A stretch of DNA of 64,000 nucleotides from Sthenelais limicola (GCA_942159475.1 OW804096.1:9913836-9977835); one strand, 5' to 3'. Positions 10,370 to 21,646 are shown, counted from the stretch's first letter. Notes: generated by a model not told the origin, from the letters alone. Numbers and translations: made by a program.

Positions 10370-10556
10370 AGAGTGGTTACATTGTGGTTTCATTGAGGGT
10401 TATATCAATAGATGAGCAAATTTTGCAATCATACAGAGTCAGCCATAATCTATTAGTTTGGTATCTACATACAGAGTTAGTAGTGTCCATCCATTGTCTT
10501 TTTAGGAATGTTCTTATTGTTGGGGTGGTTAGCGCTGTAGGTAGGATGCATAAATT

Positions 10557-10827
10557 GGTCAGATTTTCAGAAAATGCACAATCTACATTTCTACACATCC
10601 CTCAAGTTCTGCTAAATAAGAGTGAAAAATGATAAATACTGAGTATATCTGAGTGTATTCTGTATTGCATTCATTCAATAAATCTGTCTGGTTATGTTGA
10701 ACTGCATGTATTTTGAACCTGATTCTTGTCTGAAATTTGGGTTATTTGAGAGAATTGGTGAAGGCGAATTAGCAGAATTTACTAAATGTGTACAGATTCC
10801 AATTGTACATTTTCTGAAAATCTGACC
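10557..10827 (+). mobile_element. Chimeric family A MITE
   Basis: From 10557 to about 10770 it reads in plus orientation up to GAGAGAATTGGTGAAGGCGA. It then switches to the outermost part of the other end (AGCAGAATTTACTAAATGTG) and finishes with a normal terminal repeat. Both outer ~55 bp are therefore the same family end in inverted orientation. Confidence 0.75.
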
Positions 10828-11135
10828 TTGATGCTGAGTTTTAATAATAAGCCTACTCACTATCATAGAATATGGATGTTAAATAATGCAAATGAGAGTA
10901 AGGGGAAACTAAATGAAGTAACGTTATTATTTCGATGGTTGAAGCATTCAGTAATATTTTTTTCAAATGAACACTTTCTGAAAGAGGGTCAGGTATATTG
11001 CGGTGTTAAAGATTTTATCTTATAGGAACGATACTCTTCTAGTCTAAATGAAAGGGAGAGAGGGAGAGTAATTATAGTCTCAGAGGATATAATTATAATG
11101 CTATATTTTTATGGAATTATGAACGAAAAATACAG

Positions 11136-11208
11136 CGCCCAATGTGGGGCTCGAACCCACGACCCTGAGATTAAGAGTCTCATGCTCTACCGACTGAGCT
11201 AACCGGGC
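11136..11208 (-). tRNA. tRNA-Lys (anticodon CUU)
   Basis: The minus strand folds as a 73-nt cloverleaf: acceptor arm GCCCGGT with ATTGGGC (two G-U pairs), D arm with TAGCTCAGTCGG (box A), anticodon stem around ACTCTTAAT giving anticodon CTT, TPsiC arm with GGTTCGAGCC (box B), and discriminator G. CCA is not encoded, as in eukaryotes, and there is no intron. A run of five T on the coding strand a few bases past the 3' end fits RNA polymerase III termination. It charges lysine for AAG codons. No second tRNA is nearby. Confidence 0.96.
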
Positions 11209-11344
11209 TACACATTTTTTCATTTGGTTTACTTTTCATCGAATCTATATTGGTATTCTAAGTTATATATCTCAGGTTCAATACTTTTCTCTTGCCTAGG
11301 ACCTGTTTCATAAAGTTCTCTCATTCACATTGTTTGTCCGACTG

Positions 11345-12160
11345 TATAACTTGATTTAGATTTAGATTTAGAAAATATTTTATTCAGGTCTATTACATTT
11401 CCACACAAATGAGCATGAATATTCTCAGGACAGCCTGATTTAAATAATAGAAAAGGATTAGATTTTATACATTCACTCGTTTTAAGACAAATAGGATAGA
11501 TATCAGTACATTAACAAGAGTAGTGACATAAACACATTCGATTTGATAACTCTAAGCTACAATCATTTGTGATCTGTTTTAGGCAAATGAGTCATAAGTC
11601 GCAAAATATGGATTTTGAGATATCATCATATTTGAAACGATGATATCAAGCCGATTCCGATGATAGTAAACATTAAGGACATTTAATAAGTATTTCTATA
11701 TTTTGGATTTGATATTCATTTGTCAAAAAACGAGTTTGCAATATCTTTGGGGTGGACAATTACTAGTAAAGAAGCTAAATATATTCTATAAGATTAGCTT
11801 AGTAATGCAAGATATATTTATTACAGTGTCTTGAAATTTTGTACCTGTATTCATGTTACTAGCAGCTCCGAGAACTCCAAATATGGAAACATTCTAAGCA
11901 AGGGTTCTTATAAATAATCTACTTTGAATAATGTCAATTTGGCGACTTGTGACTCATTGTCCTGAAAACACCACATTTAGATATTTAATCAAGTATTCTT
12001 AGAAAAATAAAGACATACAAATGAATAAAAGCCATTTCACAGTCCCAAGAGACGGAGAGTGTTAAAAACAGATATTATTTAAAAAGTTCTACAAAAAGAC
12101 AAAGAAAGAAACAGACGCCGTGCTCTTACAGAGTAACCATTAATAATCGTGGGTTTACTG
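11345..12160 (-). mobile_element. Family K: LINE 3' end, interrupted by family B
   Basis: Starts with a (TTTAGA)n-like tail and GAAAATATTTTATTCAGGTC, then TTCTCAGGACAGCCTGATTT, and ends near GACGCCGTGCTCTTACA. The same ordered blocks recur at 60955-61285. The minus strand reads as retroelement 3' UTR with an AATAAA signal and simple-repeat tail. Family B is inserted at 11568-11975. The reverse transcriptase frame is not present. Confidence 0.65.
11568..11975 (+). mobile_element. Family B MITE, full length, inside family K
   Basis: Ends TGTGATCTGTTTTAG and CCTGAAAACACCACA with subterminal TCATAAGTCGCAAAA and its complement; the interior carries GGTGGACAATTACTAGTAAA. It splits a family K copy that is uninterrupted at 60955-61285. 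Confidence 0.85.
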
Positions 12161-12325
12161 ATTATATTCACAAATCATTCTGACAAAAGCCATTGTTGAT
12201 GACATAAAGATCACTATGTAACATGTCGTTACTTGAACGAAAGTACAAGTGTTGATATTATATTACTCTTTTCTCTGACATAAATATGTAATACCCAACG
12301 GACTTCTGATAGAGCACGACGCTAT

Positions 12326-12754
12326 TGTTATGTAACATTACGTAACATTGTGTAACCTCATTATATTTATATTAATTACTAATTATCACCTATTATCTCA
12401 TTACTTAAAATCGCTAATTATACTTAACTAGCTAGGACTGTGCAAGTCTACTTATACATGCTATGCCATGGATATTACGCAAGGGCTCCGCCCACTCATT
12501 ACATATGCATGTAACCCAGGAGGAGCCTGTACTATTCTAGATCATTAAACAGTTGCTTCGTTCTTCTCATGAAGATCAGATGTTCGTTAGTCTTCTTCTA
12601 TTAGATCATTACACTGGCGGACAACCCTACAACAATTTCGGTTACCTATCACAAGAAATTGTCCAAAATAAGCGAGTGCCTATAGTAGATACCAACATGT
12701 AGGCAATCCCATGACAGGCTTAGGGGTTTGTGGGCGCTCTATTAGATCATTACA
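12326..12754 (+). mobile_element. LTR retrotransposon remnant: LTR, primer site, LTR end
   Basis: An LTR-like block (12326-12613) starts TGTTATGTAACATTACG and ends TATTAGATCATTACA. It is followed by CTGGCGGACAACCC, placed as a tRNA primer-binding site would be. About 125 bp of leader follows, then the last ~16 bp of the LTR again (to 12754). CTAT flanks both sides (12322-12325, 12755-12758). This is a deletion derivative without gag or pol. Superfamily not determined. Confidence 0.6.
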
Positions 12755-12759
12755 CTATA

Positions 12760-13560
12760 CTTATGTTTTTAACAAATGTTTTTATTCTTGTAATGCTATC
12801 ACTGCGTATGTTTAAACCTGCAGTACTATTCTTCGCTTTGATATCATATGTATGCCCGCAAATCGAAATTTGAAGGCCGTTCTTATCATGTCTGTGAAAT
12901 ATTGTCTTTAATTAATTAATTATATTCCTTCAAGTGATGTATCATTTATATTATTTAGATTATCTCTTCATATAAATATCAATTTCTTCATTGTCATCTC
13001 GGAGTATGTTCTAAAGTATTGTAACAGTTTTTCGTAACATCAGGCAATTCTGAGAATAGCATCAGTGATGTAATGTCCTTAGTCCTGAATAAGGATATTT
13101 TTCAAATCAAATAATACAATATTATGTAGTCCTATGTCTACATTTTTGCACCTCAACCCATACCTTCAGTGGAGCCCCATTTGACTCCATTAATCTCTAT
13201 TAACAGTACAATTATCCATTTAAAATAAGGGTTAAAACTAACGTTTTCAAAGTTTTGAACTCCACTCCAATCCTTTGAAAAGAAAGTCAAATAAAATGGA
13301 ATCCATTTAAGTATAAAAATAAATGAAACTAATAAATACTGCCACATGTGGGTTTCAAGGACTACCAGTCAACCTCGTTACATTTTATAGCAGTGAAAGT
13401 GTCACCGAAGACAAATTTAAGGACCCGTGAAAAATATTAATTCTATAAACACGATTCTGCTCCAAAATTTACCCCCTTGTCCTAAGAAGAATATATTACA
13501 TATAATTAAATACGTGCATCTAAAATAGTCTTAGTATTTGTGAAATATTGGTTTGGATTA
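12760..13560. other. No gene recognised
   Basis: AT-rich sequence without recognisable repeat family, RNA gene or exon. The 64-codon minus frame at 13153-13347 is low-complexity and hydrophobic by chance. Confidence 0.45.
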
Positions 13561-13562
13561 TT

Positions 13563-13770
13563 TTTGAATTGAATTGAATTGAATTGAGAAATATTTTATT
13601 TGTCAGTAATATAGCAGCATTTACATTGAAAAATGACAAATTGGTCGACAGACTTCTGGGATAGTCCCAGTTCTTCCAGTCGTTCCCATGTTTTAGAAGA
13701 TGAACTAAAGAGGCTAGTTGTTTTTATAACATCAATATTAGGTACAAATAAAGTTAAAACTCCATGTTAA
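13563..13770 (-). repeat. Retroelement 3' end with (AATTC)n tail
   Basis: A run of GAATT units at 13565-13587 is followed by GAGAAATATTTTATTTGTCA, which on the minus strand is an AATAAA-containing 3' end followed by an (AATTC)n tail. Similar tails occur at 9159-9229 and about 15560-15614. How far it extends beyond ~13750 is unclear. Confidence 0.45.
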
Positions 13771-15111
13771 TTAATTACATAATTAACTGCTAATAGGTAA
13801 ACATGTCCTATTAGTATGACTACGAGGTTTGCTATGTTAATCATACAGTGCAGTACGATTAATTACATTTTTCACGATTTCCATCGTGTGACTGCAAAAG
13901 GGTTAAAGGACAATACCAGTCGGAGGACCTTAAACGCCTCTATTGGAGATCCTATTGAAAGGGCATTGCCCTTTTCCACTGCATTACTTCGAGCCATTTA
14001 TCTTGGCCCTGGCTCTAAAGGCCCTAATGTTCATTTCTTCCCATCCCTTTCACATGCCCATAGTCAAAGTGTCAAGCATGTATTAAGTAGAGCTATAGAA
14101 TCAGTATTGCGCGCTAGACCCAATGTTGCTATTCCGAAATACCTCATCCATTAAGTTGACTTTTCTCTTTTCTTATTTAAAACTGCATTACCCAGTACCA
14201 TATAATTTCCGTGAACATAGAAAATATTCTATTTTGAGGCCTATCCATTCTCAACCGTCAGAAAATCACTAAGATATGATCTGAGCAAATAATTGTGGGA
14301 TGGATTCATGAAAAACAGGCGCAAGTTGAACTATCCAGTTCTATTACACGAACATAAAACTCGAGTGAGAGTTTTGCATTTACTAGGCAATATTTATTTT
14401 GAAACTGACAGCTGGGTACGTGATATACAATATGTAGTATCACTGTTACACACTAAGAGTAACATCGGCTATCAAAATTGGGAATATTGCTTTTTTAAGC
14501 TCAAGAAATAGAAATACAAACAAAGGAGAGCCATGTTCGAGATAAACGTAACAATAAAGTCTTTTTCCATTGATTTAAATATTAAATAATAGAATATTGT
14601 TGACTGATTGTGTACGAAATTGTAAATACACTCGAGGACCGACGAGCATGTCCAAATGCACTAATTAGTATAGAAACTATTATTACCATTTAATAGTGGA
14701 GATGAAACAAAAATAACAACTTCTATAATATTCATCATCTCTCTATGGGGGAGAATTAAGAGGGTTTCTTTTTTATCATTGAACTATAAATACATCATTC
14801 TGTCAAAAGGAAAAGTAGGCTTATAGGAGTATAAATTAGTATTTAAGGTAGACTTATAAATGGGACCTGCTATACATGTTTTCTCTAAGCCGATTCGACT
14901 TCAGAATCTTATATAAACATAATATAATATAACAGCAGGAGAATATTATATAGAATATATATATATATAAAAGTACATTTTGTGAGATTTTTGTCTCTTA
15001 GTAGCTGAGAATGCAGCTTAAGAAATTCTTATAAGAGGCAGATCAATGCCTAGGCGGGGGAATGTCCTGGATGGTAGATGTCCTAGTGGGGTAATGTCCA
15101 GGATGGTATAT
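13771..15111. other. No gene recognised
   Basis: Contains a 112-codon plus-strand frame at 13816-14154 with ordinary amino-acid composition but no recognisable domain, no clear splice signals and no repeat match. A TA microsatellite lies near 14954-14970. I cannot call a gene here. Confidence 0.4.
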
Positions 15112-15341
15112 GGGTCAGACTTTCAGAAAATGCACAATTGGCAGCTGTACATATTTAGTAAATTCTGCTAAATTAGGTTACAATTTGGTCAATACTAGGT
15201 AAATTCGAGAATATTCGGTATTGATTCTAGCAATCCGTTTGGCTAGGTTGTACTGTATTTTGAATTCTATTTTCGTCTGAAATTTGAGTTATTTGAGAGG
15301 ATTGGCGAAGTTGAATTGTACATTTTCTGAAAATCTGACCC
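15112..15341 (+). mobile_element. Family A MITE, full length
   Basis: Both terminal repeats are intact and flanked by a perfect ATAT target duplication. Very close to the consensus seen at 60229, so probably a young copy. Confidence 0.92.
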
Positions 15342-15499
15342 ATATATCCAGTGGGTAAATGTCGTGGGCAGTTGGAAAATAAACCCTCTGTGCTTCAGCC
15401 CCTTGTTATCTGCTTATTCAATGCCTATCAAGGTGGCGGTGTGGCAATTATATCTTACTCTCATGTAAGATCAAATAATATCAACCTATAGTTGTAGCT

Positions 15500-15614
15500 T
15501 GTTACCATGTAACCTTCAAGAAAAACAAAAGACGGGTATAAACTGGAAGACACAGATGTTTATAACCTATTTGTAAAATAATTTTGACAAATAAAGAATA
15601 TTTCAATTCAATTC
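15500..15614 (+). repeat. LINE-like 3' end with (AATTC)n tail
   Basis: Ends GACAAATAAAGAATATTTC followed by AATTCAATTC, i.e. an AATAAA signal and simple tail on the plus strand, like the short insertion at 9159-9229. Confidence 0.45.
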
Positions 15615-15662
15615 GTTTACAATAAAAGGGACTATTCCATGTTAAGTGAATGGTCTTGGTTA

Positions 15663-15940
15663 AATGAATTGGTTGCTTTACGCCCTTATCAACACATTGA
15701 AAGGTTATGGGCACTCTAGGAAAAGCAATGGGTTCATTGACTGAGACATGACCCTTTTCTATATAACTGCAGATAATGTAACTGTATGATGATTTGGAAA
15801 TAAAAACACTTATATATATCAAGGGCGGGAGAGCTGAGAGAGAGGCAGGTTATGATCTTACCTAGGAATCTATAGAGAAGAAGGGAGAGAGAGACAGAGA
15901 AAAAGAGACAGAAAGGAACTTTTTGGTCATACCCAGGACC
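15663..15940 (+). mobile_element. Family G repeat with an internal insertion
   Basis: Shows TTGGTTGCTTTACGCCCTTA and AACACATT, then an unrelated stretch of about 115 bp, then resumes at ATATCAAGGGCGGGAGAGCT with one GGGAGAGAGAGACAGAGAAA unit and GGTCATACCCAGGACC at the end. Confidence 0.65.
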
Positions 15941-15944
15941 ACGT

Positions 15945-16784
15945 ATTTTTATTATTTCATGTAAAATTTAAATGTATTTAACCCATAAAACATTTCAACA
16001 ACAACAACACTCTTTCTCTTTGACTATGAGCTTAAAAGCTGATTGATCTCTACAGCAGGACACATTCCACCATTTCAGTTAATTCACGCTACTCCTTGAT
16101 TAATTACTATCAAAGACTTGACACAGGCACAACCTATACATCATTCTTTAGAGCATCCCCGGGACAGAGAGACCCCTTAATGAACCCTTAATAGACACCC
16201 ACTCCAACAAAATGGCAACCTTAAAGCTACCAGTCGACAGAGTAAATCTCTCTATTTCTCATGCATTTGGACGCCAGATACAACCTATGTAAGCTATCGC
16301 ACTATAGGCGAAGATATTCTACTTATTCTGAGAAAAATGTTATCGAATATACTAAAATAATACTATACTAAATTTGAACTGAATCCATTCCAGCATGCTT
16401 TGTAACTGACATGCACAGTGACACTGGCATATCCCCTATAAGAGTCTCTGCAGAATTTACCCCACGGCGGGTACATGTCTGGTGGGTAGCTGTCCTGATG
16501 TTACTTTGTATGACCTGCCTATCTTATCAATATATTACTGTACTTATTACTAAAACGTACCACCTATATTAAATAGCTTTGTGTATCCTTGTTATTGTAG
16601 TAAACATAGTATTGTTGCCTATGTAACCTTGATACAAATTATACACCTGTTTTCCACTATGTCCCCTTATAAACAATAATTCAATTCGTGATATCTTGCG
16701 ACAATCTACTTACAATGAAATAGCTTAGAACTAGAGGAAAAAGCAAGCGAGCAGTGAGCTTGGCCTTCTATAGATTGTGGATAA
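15945..16784. other. No gene recognised
   Basis: AT-rich sequence with no recognisable repeat family, exon or RNA gene. Confidence 0.45.
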
Positions 16785-16995
16785 TTAGACGCGGTTTGGT
16801 CAGATTCTGGGGTGTATTTTTGTCACAATAGACCACGGCAATCACTTCCGGCAACTTCTGGTGTAAGTAATGGGGGTTATAGACGTAATGCTGAAGCGAT
16901 ATTTCGTTGAAAGAACTGGTAAAAAAAAGGTCTAGAGGTTGGTGAGTCTTTTTTTCTTAATAGCCCTCAGTCGAATCTGACCAAACCGTGTCTAA
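16785..16995. mobile_element. 211-bp MITE, TIR TTAGACGCGGTTTGGTCAG
   Basis: Left end TTAGACGCGGTTTGGTCAGA and right end, inverted, TTAGACACGGTTTGGTCAGA match at about 22 of 23 positions. The interior is non-coding. Only this copy is in the window and the target duplication is unclear. Confidence 0.75.
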
Positions 16996-17016
16996 AAGCA
17001 CTAATAGGCCTACCCT

Positions 17017-17111
17017 TGGTTTTGGATGGTCTGTTGCCTGGTGGACAATTTGAGGGGCGTAGCTTCGAGAATTTCCACCAGGCAACAGACCACTTAGACC
17101 ATCCAAAACCA
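17017..17111. repeat. Imperfect hairpin
   Basis: Arms beginning TGGTTTTGGATGGTCTGTTG and ending in the complement, interrupted by a 4-base offset, with a GGGGCGTAGC-containing loop. Possible foldback MITE or cruciform-forming sequence. Confidence 0.75.
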
Positions 17112-17625
17112 GAAATCTAATAATCCTTTGTTAGAATTTTCCGGAAAATCACCTTTTGGTTTTCCCTTAAGTGGGGATTAAATTGGCTGGACATAGATGT
17201 CACACTATGCTGATAGATAGTATAGATCTATACATAGTATCTAGTCCCTTGATCCGCACCCTTATCTGTCAAATCTCTAGAGTGTCTGCCTGCTTTTAAT
17301 CAACTAATCCTTTATTCAGAATTTGCGGAAAATCACTTTTTAAATCTTCCAAAAGAGACAGGAGTTGGGTGGACAAAGAAGTGCCAGTAATGTGATGGAT
17401 AGTAGCCTGAACCCAGCCCTTCTCTGTCACTCCAAGTCTGCCTGTTTAACCCTGCATATGGATCTGCTCCTTTCTATTCTGAGTGACTATTGATTCACAC
17501 ATTCTCCATAGATTCATCAACTCACGAGCAGCTCTTCGTGTGATTTGTTTCAGAATGGGGGGCATGTTGGGGGAGGGAGAGGGGGAGAGGGGGGGGGGGG
17601 AGGGGGGGCATGTTGGGGGAACGTG

Positions 17626-17715
17626 GAGTGAGTGAGATTGGTTGCTTTACGCCCTTATCAACACATTTAATATGGTTATATCAAGGGCGGGAGAGCTGAG
17701 AGGGAGGCAGTTTAT
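17626..17715 (+). mobile_element. Family G repeat, left half
   Basis: Reads GTGAGTGAGATTGGTTGCTT through AGAGGGAGGCAGTTTAT, then stops abruptly at 17715. The sequence expected next (ATGATCATACCCAGGAAATA) is absent here, but a close match begins at 23896 in the same orientation, which suggests the intervening 6.2 kb was inserted. Confidence 0.65.
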
Positions 17716-17717
17716 AG

Positions 17718-17841
17718 ACAAAAGTGCCCAAGGTGGATATCGGAGGTGCATATTGCACGAGGGCGTAGCGATTTCACCGAGTGCACGTAGTGCACGAGGT
17801 GAAATCGCTACGCCCGAGATTTCCGCCGAGGGCACTTTTGT
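17718..17841. repeat. Nested palindrome downstream of the Crypton gene
   Basis: Outer arms ACAAAAGTGCCC and its complement GGGCACTTTTGT. The inner 17761-17815 is a strong palindrome with arms GGGCGTAGCGATTTCACC and a core GTGCACGTAGTGCAC. It lies about 700 bp past the 3' end of the recombinase gene and might be an element end or recombination site, but this is inference. An AAAAAGTGCC end in opposite orientation occurs near 20451-20462. Confidence 0.7.
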
Positions 17842-17971
17842 GTTTATTATACCTTTTTTAGACAATTTACTTGAAAAAACAGTGAAAATCGATGGAAATT
17901 AGCCTAAATGTGGACCCTCTCGAACCCTCAGCGGCCCCTCCCACCTCCCTCTGTTTACATGCGCATGCGCA

Positions 17972-18420
17972 GAGTCGTTTTCATATCAATGCGCGGTGAT
18001 TCGCTTCGGTGTGTGAGAAGTCATCGGTAAACCTGATCCGCCGCAAAATCTAGTTCTATTTTGATTCAACTTCCACGCTTAATATCACAAATATTGCTAA
18101 CATTATCACGTAATAATACCTCCATTCTTCTATTAAACAAATTCTTTCGACTTATGCTGCTTTAATATGTATAATTTGTCATTTCTGAGCGTTGCGCCGA
18201 GTCATTTTCATATCAATGCGCGGTGATTCGCTTCGGGGTGTGAGACGTCATAAACCTAATCCACCACAAAATCTAGTTCTATTTTGATTCAACTCGCACG
18301 CTTAATATCACGAATATTGCTAATATTATCACGTAATAATATCTCGATTCTGCTATTAAACTAAATCTAACTCATTATGCTGCTTTAATTCGTGTACTTT
18401 TCATTTTTGAGAGTTGTTTA
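17972..18420 (+). repeat. 227-bp tandem duplication
   Basis: Units begin at 17972 and 18199 with GAGTC(G/A)TTTTCATATCAAT and share GCGCGGTGATTCGCTTCGG, AAATCTAGTTCTATTTTGAT and TATCACGTAATAATA in order. The unit contains CpG-rich and NRF-1-like motifs. It is placed between the palindrome and the recombinase gene. Confidence 0.9.
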
Positions 18421-18535
18421 CGATCTACTTGGTTTTTTGCCAGCACCGCCATATTGGATTACTAAACGCAAGGACAAGGCATATAAAGTAAGTTGAACGT
18501 TTGAAATCAACAGAATATAACTTTATTTTCAGCAA

Positions 18536-20363
18536 TTACTTAGCGATATGGTAGTTTATGTTAACATTTACATTGCCATGTATGTTTGCCCCATAGAACA
18601 TAGCACTCATGGCTTCCCTTGGTCGATCTGCGGTTAACAAGGTTGTTTCGGTGGACATTGACATAGCAGGGACGGGGAGATTCGGGGAGGAAGGCTCGAT
18701 GGATGTTTCTGTATCACGCATTACTTTAGCAGGAGGCTCATTTTCTTTCGGTGGAGGTATGGTGGAGGTTTGATGGGAAGAAGAACAACCAGTTAAAATG
18801 TCGCTCATACGCTTAGATCTGTTTGGACATCGAAGCGATACTGTAGTTGTTTATTGAGTTGAGATTTTTGTGCCCGGTCAGCTGAGCAATCTCCGTAGGT
18901 GGAATCCCATGGTCCGCCAAGTCTTGCACTGTTTTTTTTCGCAAGCTATGATTTGTGATACGTAGGTTGGTACCCATTGGCTCGACGATTTTCTTCACGA
19001 TTTTTCCTAGGTAATTTCTACCCATTGGTTGATTAATATACCATATGTCATCATGTTCTTTAGCTGCCTTCTTAGTGCCAAGATAGAATGGCGACTCAGG
19101 CTTTTTCATTTCTTCGGGACGTTTGTTAGCAAATTTTTTGTAGAGAAGAACGGGACATCTATCCGCATCTCCTGTGGCGAATACTTTTGCATTAAAAGTA
19201 GTTTTTCCCCACTGCTTGAGCCCAACTGTCCAATATTCCATAATTTATCAGTCATATCAGACGTGATGGTGTCTGCCTTTTGGGGTTTATTCCCTAGACC
19301 CTGCTCTTTTAGCTCCTTCCTTCTGGCTGCGAGAGTTTGTCGTGCTAAGTCAAAATGCTCCGATTTATCGATATCCACTTGATATTTATGCTCAGAAAGA
19401 TGTCTGAAATGAAATTTAAAAAGCGTATTAATCGACTCGTTCATTAATATCAACGTTTGTTATGTTTTTCAATGATTTATTTCTATTTCAGGCCCAATCT
19501 ACGATGGTTCCTGTAAAATACGATAGGCGGCGACATTGTAGTTACCTTGCCGTCAACACTAGGGTCGACACTCGGTCTCTCAGAAAGCATCGGAAGAATG
19601 AACAGGTTGGTCATTTACGTTATATTTTGCTTATTTTATTTTTAATCATTATTTAATATTTACCTTGCTATGCCTCTATACATAGCGGTGAGGCTATCTG
19701 GTTGATACAGACTGCCGTCTACCTTTTGGGCCGACATCAAAAACTTCGCCATGTACACGTTCAACCTTGCTGGCTCTATCTGTACTAAGTCGTCGTAACG
19801 TACATTGCTGCTTGTCAAGAACTCTTGGAACCTAGTGACTGCCTGAAATATTAATATAAACGTTCATTAACAATCTTCATATTACCCAGTTCATTTAGTT
19901 TTTTAAATTATAGAGAAATATCATATGTATTTAAAATAGTTCAAGGCCTATTGAGTCAGTTCAGTGATAATATAATTCTACTTACTCGTCTCGTCGCTCT
20001 TATGGTGTTTATGTTTCGCTTCTCGTTGATGTATTTTTCAACCTCCTTTTGATTCTCCAGCATTTCATATTGAAGCTCTCCTTGCTGTTCAATAAATTGT
20101 TCAATCTGGTCTATATTTCCAGGTTGAGGTTCGGCGGGTTCTGTGGGTTCTTCATGTGCAGCTTCCACGAGGGCTTCCACGACGACTACCGTTTCCGAAG
20201 GCTCATCTTTACTAAAGGAATTATTCAACAAATCTCGGAGCATATCGTCTGTGAGGTAGATCGTTTGCTCACCACTCTCCTCTGCGGCTATTTCGTTGAC
20301 TACTTCCATCGTCAGGTCTGGAAATATCTCTTTATATAACAAATCGAATATCTCAACCTCCAT
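18536..20363 (-). pseudogene. Crypton-type (DUF3504) tyrosine recombinase, three exons, frameshifted
   Basis: Integrase of the animal Crypton group (KIAA1958/DUF3504-like), which cuts and joins element DNA through a tyrosine. Exon 1 (20363-19986, 126 codons) begins MEVEIFDLLY and is acidic. Exon 2 (19842-19664) carries the core-binding part with RFQEFL. Exon 3 (19403-18536) continues RHLSEHKYQVDID. The GT-AG joins are in phase (0, then 2). The C-terminal catalytic residues are visible: H and R of NHSLRK (near 18940-18950), H of TGHKN (near 18871), Y of NNYS (near 18844). The tail MFYGANIHGNVNVNIN is typical of the family. Damage: near 19205-19225, right after LWNIGQLG, the frame changes and the segment that should hold the first catalytic Arg is absent. 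A one-base insertion near 18812 shifts the last 90 codons. AATAAA at 18527-18522 follows the stop. Inactive as it stands. Confidence 0.88.
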
Positions 20364-20424
20364 AGTGAGTAGCTCTCGTCACGAGCAGACGCTTCTATGA
20401 GCAGGAACTACTTTCAGAGCCTAC

Positions 20425-20462
20425 TCAATTTATAAATAATTGTGACGTAGGCACTTTTTTTG
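20425..20462 (-). promoter_or_regulatory. Core promoter of the Crypton gene
   Basis: The minus strand carries a TATAAA box at 20434-20429, about 65 bases before the start codon, preceded by ACGTCA (CRE half-site) near 20441-20446. The spacing suits transcription starting near 20400, leaving a short leader. Retention of a plausible promoter beside a damaged frame suggests recent inactivation. Confidence 0.5.
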
Positions 20463-20510
20463 CCGTGTAGGCCCAGAGGCCCGCGCTACGTTGGGCTCGG
20501 TTCTAGGTGA

Positions 20511-20815
20511 ATAGCCACCCGGTAAAAAGCCACCAGGCCACTAAGCCACCCGGTAAAAAGCCACTCGGTAAAAAGCCACCTAGTAAAAAGCCACCCTGGT
20601 AATAAGCCACCCGGTAAAAAGCCACTCAATGAAAAGCCATCCCAGTCAAATGCCAGCCGGTAAAAAGCCACCCAGTAAAAAAGCCGCCCTGGTAAAAAGC
20701 CACCCGGTAAAAAGCCACCAGTAAAAAGCCACCCCAGTCAAAAGCCACCTGGTAAAAAGCCACTCAGCAAAGAGCCACCCCCAATAAAAGCCACCCGGTA
20801 ATAAACCACCCATCC
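20511..20815 (+). repeat. Left VNTR arm, unit GCCACCCGGTAAAAA
   Basis: About twenty degenerate 14-16-bp units (GCCACC(C/T)GGTAAAAA variants such as CCAGTCAAAAGCCAC). Not a protein-coding array: the apparent GWLFTRWLF-type frame on the minus strand is a translation of the repeat. Confidence 0.92.
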
Positions 20816-21646
20816 ACCCATAAGCATGATTTATGCCAGTGACTACACCTGGCAGAGTTGCAAAAAAATAATCTTTGCCTGCACTTAAGTGAGCAAGAGT
20901 TATTTTCTGTAAGTGTTAAAAAAAGATACACCAGGATGTATAATTCAATGCAAAAAACAGTTCTGTAGGTTTTACCTTCTCCCAGGAACGTTCCAGCACT
21001 CCCTGCAAACCTATTTATATGATATATAATATAATGTAATATAAGACTTTTTAAGAAAAGTCACCCCTTCTACAATTAGAAATTATTTACAGAGTTGAAA
21101 TTAGTAATGAACAATATTTGGACAAATGGACGGTATCGATATCTCAATCTTTCATTATTAGGGATTTACATACCTAAAGATGGTAATTATCTCATTGATT
21201 TTTTAATTACTCAACGAGTTGCTCACATTTCGAATTTCTCGCTTTGAGTGAGGATTCGTTATCGTAATATCATGCTATACAATACAATATTATAGTACAA
21301 CACTATATTATCCCATCGATTATTACTCAATGAGTTACTCACATTATGATTTCTCGTTTGAAGTGAGGTTTCGTTATCATAATATTACAACTACAATATT
21401 ACAATAGTATAAAATAGTATAAAATCATATCACGCTTATTTTCACACTATCAACTTTCTGTAAGAACTGGTCATTTGCCAGATAGTAGTCTCTCTTCGAA
21501 TATCTTCTAAATTCTTTCCTAGTTTTAGTAGATCGACCATTTGTAGGCAAACCATTCCATAGATTTGGCATTGAGAACAGGTAAGAAATACCAGTGCTCA
21601 ATGAGAAAAGAAGGAATCACAGAATTTTTCTTAAACTCTGTCTTAA

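Noticed and set aside
13816..14154. 112-codon frame as a gene
   Set aside because: No domain, homologue, splice signal or repeat context recognised; too short to separate from chance in AT-rich DNA.
19462..19656. Possible extra small exon or plus-strand gene within intron 2 of the Crypton gene (GAG-AGACCGAGTG ... GGCAAG-GTAACT)
   Set aside because: Exons 2 and 3 join directly in phase and match the family order; the extra exon would disturb the phase of exon 3.
17718..20462. Calling AAAAGTGCC motifs the terminal inverted repeats of the Crypton element
   Set aside because: Only about nine bases match, Cryptons usually lack inverted termini, and no target duplication was found; kept as a note only.
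20486..20671. Frame encoding GWLFTRWLF-like repeats, and its counterpart at 23420-23644
   Set aside because: Translation of the VNTR arms of the Foldback-like element, without start context or neighbouring exons.
20511..20815. CRISPR array
   Set aside because: Units of 14-15 bp are contiguous and degenerate with no unique spacers, and the context is eukaryotic.
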